From contig JAKFFB010000149.1 of assembly GCA_036675425.1 (NCBI GenBank), positions 1 through 20,164 on the forward strand: a DNA stretch of 20,164 nucleotides, in the 5' to 3' direction. This DNA is from SCTD01 sp036675425 (GTDB taxonomy: Bacteria; Actinomycetota; Actinomycetes; Mycobacteriales; SCTD01). Numbering within the stretch: the first letter of the stretch is position 1; every line of letters begins with the position of its first letter. Below the pieces are notes generated by a model that did no database searches, was not told the origin of the DNA, and saw only the letters and a list, made by a program, of their open reading frames with translations. Positions 6,890 to 16,138 of this stretch are shown one piece after another. A program made the translations under genes and the position numbers.

Positions 6890-7864
6890 CTATTCCAGCA
6901 GTCGCCGCTCGAGCTCCTCCGGCAGCCCCGGCTCCATGCCCGGCCGGCCCTTCGGCACCGACGTCGTCTGCAGCCACGCCCACGTGTCCGCGACCGTCTC
7001 CTCGATCGGCCGCACGGTCAGGCCCGCACCCAGCGCCTTGCCGGTGTCGCCGGCGAAGACGCCTGCGCTCTCGCCGTTCTCGGGCACCCAGCAGGGCAGC
7101 TGCGTCCACGGCTGCACGCCCGCTGCGGCCAGCTCGTCCTCGTCGACCCAGACCAGCTCCGCGTCGCTGCCGGTCACCTCGACGCACGCCTCGAGCAGCT
7201 CCAGCGTGGTGGCGTGGCCGGGTGCGGACGTGATGTCGTACGCCCCGCTCAGTCCCTGCTCCAGCCCGTCGAGGGCGAAGGCGGCGAGGTCGCGCACGTC
7301 GACGTACTGCAGGCCGCGCTCCGGGCGGCCCGGCGCGACGACGCGCCCTCCGCGGGAGATCCGGTCGAGCCACCACGGCAGCCGGGCGACGTCCTCGTGC
7401 GGGCCGAGGATCAGGCCGGCGCGCAGGAGAAGCGCGTCAGGGAACGCGGCCAGCCAGCCGAGCTCGCCGCCGCGCTTGTCGGCCGGGTAGGTCGTCGCCT
7501 CGGCGTTCGGGTCGCCGTCCACGACAGGCGCGTCCTCGCCGCGACCGGGATCCATCGAGGCGTAGACCGAGCGGCTGCTGACGTACGCCGCGCGGCTCGC
7601 GCGCCCGGCCAGCAGGTCGGCGGCCAGCGTCGCGACGCGGGGCGCGGTCGCCCAGGTGTCGAGCACCGCGTCCCAGCTGCGGTCGCCGAGCGCGGCCTCG
7701 AGCTGGGCTCGATCGGTGCGGTCGGCGACCACGGAGGTCGCGCCGGTCGGGAGCTCACCGGTGACGCCGCGGTGCACGGCGTCGACCTCGTGCCCGCGCG
7801 CCAGCGCCTCCTCGACGACGGCGCGACCGACGAAGCGGGTCCCGCCGAGGACGAGCAGCCTCAT
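6890..7864 (-). CDS. NAD(P)-dependent epimerase/dehydratase family protein
   Basis: This is a 324-aa extended SDR. The frame is open well upstream, but the start is ATG at 7862-7864: the Rossmann motif GGTRFVG follows directly at residues 7-13, and the ATG overlaps the preceding SDR stop as ATGA. The catalytic set is YVSSRSVY (Ser96/97) and a YxxxK at Tyr126-Lys130 in TTYPADKRGGE. The rest is a substrate-binding domain ending in an EETVADTWAWLQ helix, typical of isoflavone-reductase-like or reductase-like NAD-binding proteins in actinobacteria. The glycine motif is GGTRFVG, not the sugar-epimerase form GGAGFIG, so a sugar-nucleotide substrate is not assured. It sits between an SDR and pyrE in one operon, and nothing in the sequence links it to pyrimidine synthesis. 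Confidence 0.85.
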   Translation of the reverse strand: MRLLVLGGTRFVGRAVVEEALARGHEVDAVHRGVTGELPTGATSVVADRTDRAQLEAALGDRSWDAVLDTWATAPRVATLAADLLAGRASRAAYVSSRSVYASMDPGRGEDAPVVDGDPNAEATTYPADKRGGELGWLAAFPDALLLRAGLILGPHEDVARLPWWLDRISRGGRVVAPGRPERGLQYVDVRDLAAFALDGLEQGLSGAYDITSAPGHATTLELLEACVEVTGSDAELVWVDEDELAAAGVQPWTQLPCWVPENGESAGVFAGDTGKALGAGLTVRPIEETVADTWAWLQTTSVPKGRPGMEPGLPEELERRLLE

Positions 7865-8637
7865 CCGCGACGGCCCGGCAGGCGGCTCTGCAGCCCGCGC
7901 ACCACCACCCGCTGGACGCTCGGCGGGACCATGCGCGTGGCGGCGACGATCGCCTTGTACTGGCCGCCCGGCACGCTGATCGAGCGGCCCTTGTCGAGGT
8001 CGGCCAGGCCGACGCGGACGACCTCGTCGGCGTCGAGCCACATCCGCTCGGGGATGCCGCTGACGTCCATCTCGGCGCGGCTGTGGAACTCCGTCCGGGT
8101 GAAGCCGGGGCACAGGGCGAGGACCCGCACGCCGGCATCGGCGTACTGCAGGTGAAGGGACTCGCTGAAGTTGGTCACCCATGCCTTGGAGGCGCTGTAG
8201 GTCGCCGCGCGCCCGCCGGGGGCGAAGCCGGCGACGCTGCTCACGTTGACGATCGCGCCGCTGCGGGCAGCGACCATCGGCGGCAGCGCGGCGTGGGTGA
8301 GGCGCAGCACGGCCCGGACGTTGAGGCGGAGCATGTGCTCCTCCTCCTCGATGGGCACCTCGTGGAAGGCGCCCTTGGTGCCGAGCCCGGCGTTGTTGAC
8401 CAGCACGTCGATCCCTGCGGCGCAGCGCTTCTCGACGGTCGCGCAGCCGTCGTCGTCGGCCAGGTCGGCGGGCAGCACGTCGACGGTCACGCCGTACGAG
8501 CGCAGCTGCTGCGCCTTGCTCTCCAGGCGCGCCTCGTCCCGGGCGACGAGCACCAGGTCGTGGCCGCGGGCGGCGAGCTGGCGGGCGAAGGCGGCACCGA
8601 TGCCGGCCGTCGCGCCGGTGATGAGCGCAGTGGTCAT
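7861..8637 (-). CDS. Classical short-chain dehydrogenase/reductase (SDR)
   Basis: This 258-aa protein carries all classical SDR marks: the cofactor motif TGATAGIG (7-14), NNAG (81-84), catalytic Ser134 in NVSS, and YSASK (Tyr147, Lys151). Arg33 after the second strand (LVLVARDEARL) suggests NADP(H) preference. It lacks membrane segments. The substrate is unknown; the overall look (ALITGATAGIGAAFARQLAARGHDLVLVAR) is like the ketoacyl- or steroid-reductase-like SDRs common in actinobacteria. It is the first gene of a three-gene run and overlaps the next by 4 bp. Its ATG has no ribosome site, but TAGCCT (reverse complement of 8645-8650) ends 7 nt upstream. It therefore probably has its own leaderless promoter in the 22-bp gap after clpB. 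Confidence 0.9.
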   Translation of the reverse strand: MTTALITGATAGIGAAFARQLAARGHDLVLVARDEARLESKAQQLRSYGVTVDVLPADLADDDGCATVEKRCAAGIDVLVNNAGLGTKGAFHEVPIEEEEHMLRLNVRAVLRLTHAALPPMVAARSGAIVNVSSVAGFAPGGRAATYSASKAWVTNFSESLHLQYADAGVRVLALCPGFTRTEFHSRAEMDVSGIPERMWLDADEVVRVGLADLDKGRSISVPGGQYKAIVAATRMVPPSVQRVVVRGLQSRLPGRRG

Positions 8638-8644
8638 GCCCGCG

Positions 8645-8650
8645 AGGCTA
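8645..8650 (-). promoter_or_regulatory. Leaderless -10 box (TAGCCT) for the SDR-epimerase-pyrE operon
   Basis: TAGCCT on the minus strand lies 7 nt before the SDR ATG, in the short gap after the clpB stop at 8660. The spacing matches the other leaderless starts in this window. The -35 would fall within the clpB stop region. Confidence 0.5.
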
Positions 8651-8659
8651 GCGAGGGGG

Positions 8660-11257
<2,598 letters not shown>

Positions 11258-11298
11258 GTGTCATCCTCCGGCGTCGAGCGGTTTCTGCCGTTGCCAAC

Positions 11299-11327
11299 AG
11301 CATGAACCCTGAGTCTCTTCCGCTCAA
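11299..11327 (-). promoter_or_regulatory. clpB promoter (-35 TTGAGC, 17 nt, -10 CATGCT)
   Basis: On the minus strand TTGAGC (reverse complement of 11322-11327) is followed after exactly 17 nt by CATGCT (11299-11304). The -35 is itself part of a HAIR half-site, so repressor binding would cover the promoter. The predicted leader is about 35-40 nt and contains the GGAGG ribosome site. Confidence 0.5.
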
Positions 11328-11328
11328 C
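11308..11328. promoter_or_regulatory. HAIR element (HspR operator) of clpB
   Basis: CCTGAGT-N7-GCTCAAC matches 11 of 14 positions of the HspR consensus CTTGAGT-N7-ACTCAAG. It lies about 50 nt before the clpB start and overlaps the -35 box. It also overlaps the stop codon of the ferredoxin remnant. Confidence 0.7.
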
Positions 11329-11456
11329 CTCGGGTGAGACGCAGCGCCGGCGCAGGGCAGGCCGCGACGGCGGCTCGAGCATGGCGCAGCAGCGGCTCCG
11401 GCACCTCGCGATCGCGGACGACGGGATAGCCCCAGTCGTCGAGCCCGACGGGTCTG
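11324..11456 (-). pseudogene. Remnant of a 4Fe-4S ferredoxin gene (C-terminal half only)
   Basis: About 43 codons on the minus strand read VGLDDWGYPVVRD, then VPEPLLRHARAAVAACPAP and ALRLTRG, ending in TGA at 11324. This is the C-terminal half of the small actinobacterial ferredoxins that accompany P450s and other oxidoreductases, including the last cluster cysteine and its following proline (ACP). The N-terminal half, which should carry the CxxxxxCxxxC cysteines, is missing. Upstream in the same frame is only an unrelated short stretch (open to an ATG at 11515), and neither other frame supplies the cysteines. It is best read as a decayed gene left between hspR and clpB. A very divergent short protein cannot be excluded. 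Confidence 0.55.
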
Positions 11457-11608
11457 GTCGCCGTTGCCCTCGCCGGTCCGGCCGAGCGGGTCGACGACTG
11501 AGCCAGGCCGCACACAACCCTCGCCCGACACGCCGTGGGACCGCCCTGTTCGCGCTCGGCGGCGGCGCGTCGCGATCGCGTTGTGTGCGAACGAGCCCGC
11601 GACCAGGC

Positions 11609-12016
11609 TCACCCCCGGCGGGGCTTGGGCTTCCAGACGACCAGGGCGGCGTCGCGGACCGGGACGAGGTCCCGCCGCATGCTCGCCATGACCGAGCTCT
11701 GCGCGTTCGCCAGCGCATCCCGTGTCGCGTCGAGCTCGTCGGTCAGCTCGGCGACCCGGGCCCGCAGCGCCTCGACCTGGTTCTCCAGCTCGATGACCCT
11801 CTTGATGCCGGCGAGGTTGACGCCCTCCTCCTGCGACAGCCGCTGCACCTCGCGCAGCAGGGCGACATCACGGGAGGAGTAGCGGCGACCGCCGCCGCCG
11901 GAGCGGCCAGGCGTGACCAGGCCGAGCCGGTCGTACTGCCGCAGCGTCTGCGGGTGCATGCCGGAGAGCTCGGCCGCCACCGAGATGACGAAGACCGGTG
12001 TGTCGTCCTCGATCAC
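11609..12016 (-). CDS. hspR: Heat-shock repressor HspR (MerR family)
   Basis: This 135-aa MerR-type regulator has an N-terminal winged helix-turn-helix: FVISVAAELSGMHPQTLRQYDRLGLVTP, seen in parts at about residues 8-36 (VAAELSG, HPQTLRQYDRLGL), then GRRYSSRDVALL. A coiled-coil stretch with ELENQVEALRARVAELTDEL follows, and the tail VVWKPKPRRG is typical of HspR. HspR represses chaperone promoters by binding HAIR sites, with DnaK as co-repressor in Streptomyces. The start is GTG at 12014-12016 with AGGAGG 5 nt upstream, and it overlaps the dnaJ stop as GTGA. It is the last gene of the dnaK operon it is expected to control, giving negative feedback. HAIR sites are visible at the dnaK and clpB promoters. 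Confidence 0.95.
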   Translation of the reverse strand: MIEDDTPVFVISVAAELSGMHPQTLRQYDRLGLVTPGRSGGGGRRYSSRDVALLREVQRLSQEEGVNLAGIKRVIELENQVEALRARVAELTDELDATRDALANAQSSVMASMRRDLVPVRDAALVVWKPKPRRG

Positions 12017-13128
12017 GAGACCTCCTGCGTGAAGTGGGCCCGCGGGTCGTCGGGCGCCGCCGCGGCGAAGGCCTCGAGCGCCTTCTCCGCCTCCTTCGAC
12101 AGACGTGCGGGTACGGCGACCTCGACCGTCGCGAGCAGGTCCCCCTTGCCGGGCACGCCCCGGCCCTTCACCCGGAAGGTGCGCCCGGACGCCGTGCCGG
12201 CCGGGATCCTCAGCGTCACCGGGCCGTCCAGCGTCGGCACGCTGACCTGCGCGCCGAGGGCCGCCTCGGCGAAGGTCACCGGGACCTTCACCGTCAGGTG
12301 GCTGTCCTTGCGGCCGAACCACTTGTGCGGCGTGACGTGCACGGTGACCATCAGGTCGCCCGAAGGTCCGCCCCGCTCGCCCGCCCCGCCGCGACCGGCC
12401 AGCCGCACCTTGGAGCCCTCCGACACCCCCGGTGGGATGCGGACGTTCAGCGTCTTGCTCTGCACGGCCCTGCCCTCACCGGCGCAGGACGAGCACGGCG
12501 TCTCCACCACGCGACCGGTGCCGCGGCAGGCACGGCACGGCTCGCTGAACGCGAAACCGCCCTGCTGGCGGGAGGTCACGCCCTGCCCGCCGCAGGTCGC
12601 GCAGGCGTGCGGCGTGGTGCCGGGAGCCGCCCCGGAGCCACCGCAGGTCGTGCACGGCCCCGTGGTCGTGAGGCGCAGCGGCACCGTCGCTCCGCGGACC
12701 GCGTCCGCGAAGGCCAGCGTCACGTCGGCCTCGACGTCCTGCCCCCGGCGCGGACCACGTCCAGCCGCACGACCGCCGAACAGCCCGCCGAAGACGTCGC
12801 CGAGCCCGCCTCCGGCCGCGCCACCGGCCCGGTTGAAGAGGTCACCGATGTCGAAGCCCGGCACCCCACCGCCCGCGTAGGCACCGGGTCGGTGGCCGGA
12901 GCCGAAGAGGCTGCGCGCCTCGTCGTACTCCTTGCGCTTGGTCGCGTCGGACAGCACGTCGTAGGCCTCCGACACCTCCTTGAACCGCTCCTCGCCACCG
13001 GGGTTCTTGTCCGGGTGCAGGTCGCGGGCGAGCTTGCGGTAGGCCTTCTTGATGTCGCTCGCCGAGGCGTCCTTGGGGACCCCGAGAGCCTTGTAGTAGT
13101 CCTTCTCGACGTAGTCGCGCGCGCTCAC
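12013..13128 (-). CDS. dnaJ: Chaperone DnaJ (Hsp40, type I)
   Basis: This 371-aa co-chaperone has the full type I layout. The J domain carries HPD at residues 38-40, a Gly-rich G/F linker follows at about 80-125, and then a zinc-binding domain with four CxxCxGxG repeats. Their cysteine pairs are 159/162, 176/179, 198/201 and 212/215; the last repeat reads CSSCAGEG. Two C-terminal substrate-binding domains complete it. It delivers unfolded proteins to DnaK and stimulates its ATPase. The start is GTG at 13126-13128, with a strong GGAGGAGGGG upstream. It lies 15 nt after grpE and overlaps hspR by 4 bp. Actinobacteria usually carry a second dnaJ elsewhere; this is the operon copy. Confidence 0.97.
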   Translation of the reverse strand: MSARDYVEKDYYKALGVPKDASASDIKKAYRKLARDLHPDKNPGGEERFKEVSEAYDVLSDATKRKEYDEARSLFGSGHRPGAYAGGGVPGFDIGDLFNRAGGAAGGGLGDVFGGLFGGRAAGRGPRRGQDVEADVTLAFADAVRGATVPLRLTTTGPCTTCGGSGAAPGTTPHACATCGGQGVTSRQQGGFAFSEPCRACRGTGRVVETPCSSCAGEGRAVQSKTLNVRIPPGVSEGSKVRLAGRGGAGERGGPSGDLMVTVHVTPHKWFGRKDSHLTVKVPVTFAEAALGAQVSVPTLDGPVTLRIPAGTASGRTFRVKGRGVPGKGDLLATVEVAVPARLSKEAEKALEAFAAAAPDDPRAHFTQEVS

Positions 13129-13143
13129 GGGATCCCCTCCTCC

Positions 13144-13727
13144 CTAGGACTCGGCCGGTGAGCCAGGCTCCGCCACCGACACCCGCGCGGGCCGCAGGAC
13201 GCGCCCGGCGGACAGCCGGTAGCCCTTCTGCAGCACCTGGGCGCAGGTGGCGACCGAGGCGTCCGGATCGGGCTCGGCCTGCATCAGCGCCTCGTGCACC
13301 GCGGGGTCGAACGGCTCGCCCGGCTCGCCGAACTGCTCGAGGCCGAGCTTGGAGACGTACGACGAGAGCTTCTCCGCCACCGCCGCGAACGGCCCGGTCA
13401 GGTCACCGTGGTCACGCGCGAGGTCGATGTCGTCGAGGATCGGGAGCAGCCCGGTGAGCAGCCCCGCCGTCGCCATCTCGGCGACGGCGACCCGGTCGCG
13501 GTCGACCCGCTTGCGGTAGTTGGCGTACTCCGCCGACACCCGCTGCAGGTCGGCCGTGAGCTCGGCCGCGAGCTTGTCCTCCTCGGCCGCGATCGACTCC
13601 GCGGTCTCCGGCGCGGCGGCCGGAGCCGAGGGAGCGCGCAGCTCCCCCGACTCCGGGTCCAGCCGGCGCTTGTCGCGCACGATCACCCGGTCCGGGTCGT
13701 CCACGATCGGCTCGGCGTCGGACGAGC

Positions 13728-13731
<4 letters not shown>
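13144..13731 (-). CDS. grpE: Nucleotide exchange factor GrpE
   Basis: This 195-aa protein has the GrpE layout: a disordered charged N-terminus, a long helix (about 48-85, with KLAAELTADLQRVSAEYANYRKR), and a beta-wing domain ending in VLQKGYRLSAGRVLRPARVSV, the family signature. It releases ADP from DnaK. The start is GTG at 13729-13731, overlapping the dnaK stop as GTGA, so translation is coupled. The extra proline/alanine-rich N-terminal segment (about 25-45) is common in actinobacterial GrpE. Confidence 0.96.
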
Positions 13732-15554
<1,823 letters not shown>

Positions 15555-15579
15555 GGGTTCGTGCTCCTTCGGACCGGGG

Positions 15580-15600
15580 GTTGAGTGCCTGCCACTCAGG
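15580..15600. promoter_or_regulatory. HAIR element 1 (HspR operator, dnaK)
   Basis: GTTGAGT-N7-ACTCAGG, 12 of 14 matches to CTTGAGT-N7-ACTCAAG. It overlaps the predicted -10 and start-site region of the dnaK promoter. Confidence 0.85.
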
Positions 15601-15626
15601 GTGCTGGCTCCTCGTTCAATCGTCAA
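15598..15626 (-). promoter_or_regulatory. dnaK operon promoter (-35 TTGACG, 17 nt, -10 CACCCT)
   Basis: On the minus strand TTGACG (reverse complement of 15621-15626) is followed after 17 nt by CACCCT (15598-15603), a housekeeping-type pair. HAIR 1 overlaps the -10 side and HAIR 2 lies just upstream of the -35, so HspR would clamp the promoter from both sides. Confidence 0.6.
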
Positions 15627-15631
15627 ACCGA

Positions 15632-15652
15632 GTTGAGTGTTCCCCGCTCAAG
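15632..15652. promoter_or_regulatory. HAIR element 2 (HspR operator, dnaK)
   Basis: GTTGAGT-N7-GCTCAAG, 12 of 14 matches to the HAIR consensus, 31 nt away from HAIR 1 (52 nt start to start, about five helical turns). It lies upstream of the dnaK -35. Confidence 0.85.
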
Positions 15653-15665
15653 AACACTTCGCGGT

Positions 15666-15722
15666 GATCTTCGTCTTGTTGTGGTGGCCCACGCGGGCGG
15701 ACGCCACACCAAGACGAAGATC
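15666..15722. repeat. Long intergenic hairpin, family A, in a divergent region
   Basis: 15666-15686 pairs with 15702-15722: 19 Watson-Crick pairs, one G-T and one mismatch, around a 15-nt loop. The arm GATCTTCGTCTTG..TGTGG closely matches the arm of the hairpin at 747-810 (GATCTTCGTCATGTGG). It lies between the dnaK control region and a + strand small ORF, not at a gene end, so it does not look like a terminator. Confidence 0.7.
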
Positions 15723-15760
15723 GACAAGGGGTGGCGGCCGGGCTGTGCCACCCTGGACGG

Positions 15761-15904
15761 GTGCTCAGCTCCATGCGCGACTCGCGCGGCGGTCCCAACC
15801 TGCGGATCCGACTGCTCGCGATCGTGGTGGCCCTGCTGCTCGCCGGCCCGCTCACGCTGTTCGTCCTGCAGGCGCTCGGCAAGGTGCTCGACCTCGCGAT
15901 CTGA
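15761..15904 (+). CDS. Small single-pass membrane protein (47 aa), hypothetical
   Basis: A 48-codon frame runs from GTG at 15761 to TGA at 15902-15904. The product has a short, charged N-terminus (SSMRDSRGGPNLRIR) and one strongly hydrophobic helix (LLAIVVALLLAGPLTLFVLQ, about residues 18-37). A short tail (ALGKVLDLAI) follows. The positive residues before the helix suggest the N-terminus stays inside the cell. CACCCT ends 6 nt upstream of the GTG, like the leaderless boxes elsewhere here, and there is no strong ribosome site; an internal ATG at 15773 is an alternative start. I do not recognise the family. The clean charge-then-helix pattern and the hairpin just after its stop support a real gene. 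It has no overlap with other genes. Confidence 0.55.
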   Translation: MLSSMRDSRGGPNLRIRLLAIVVALLLAGPLTLFVLQALGKVLDLAI

Positions 15905-15926
15905 CCGTCCTGCCGGCGCCGTTCCG

Positions 15927-15967
15927 ATGATCACCGGGGACCCGCCGGGCGCGTTCCCGGTGATCAT
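15927..15967. terminator. 12-bp perfect inverted repeat after the small ORF
   Basis: ATGATCACCGGG (15927-15938) is the exact reverse complement of 15956-15967, with a 17-nt loop. It begins 22 nt after the small ORF stop and lies upstream of etfD, where a terminator would separate the two. It has no T-tract. ACCGGGGAC at 15933-15941 can alternatively pair with GTCCCGGT at 15975-15982 with one bulge. The arm resembles the hairpin at 18622-18692. Confidence 0.6.
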
Positions 15968-16050
15968 GAGGATCGTCCCGGTCTGACCCCGCCGCGCGGC
16001 ACCGACAGGCGCGCGGGACACTGCTCTTCGCGACGTGCGCACGCGGTCGG

Positions 16051-16064
16051 TTACCCGCCAGTAG
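16051..16064. promoter_or_regulatory. Imperfect palindrome upstream of etfD, candidate repressor operator
   Basis: TTACCCGCCAGTAG has TAC and GTA half-sites around a GC-rich centre, of the general kind bound by TetR- or GntR-type regulators of fatty-acid genes in actinobacteria. It lies at the -35 position relative to the candidate -10 at 16086. No regulator gene is in this window, so the assignment is speculative. Confidence 0.3.
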
Positions 16065-16085
16065 GTACGGGGATCGACCGGGTCG

Positions 16086-16091
16086 TACGCT
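16086..16091 (+). promoter_or_regulatory. Candidate -10 box (TACGCT) of etfD
   Basis: TACGCT fits TANNNT and would give a leader of about 40 nt containing the GGAGG at 16130-16134. No good -35 hexamer is seen 16-18 nt upstream, where the palindrome lies instead. Confidence 0.35.
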
Positions 16092-16138
16092 CCTCACGCT
16101 GCGGTGTGCCCTGTGCGCCGCCCGTACTCGGAGGTCCC

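Larger units (their letters stand above)
11258..11608. other. 351-bp intergenic region between hspR and clpB
   Basis: It holds the clpB leader, promoter and HAIR element (11258-11328) and the ferredoxin remnant (11324-11456). In the remaining 11457-11608 I see no convincing gene; open frames there are arginine/alanine-rich and look like GC-driven noise. No clear hairpin terminator after hspR was found by eye. Confidence 0.6.
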
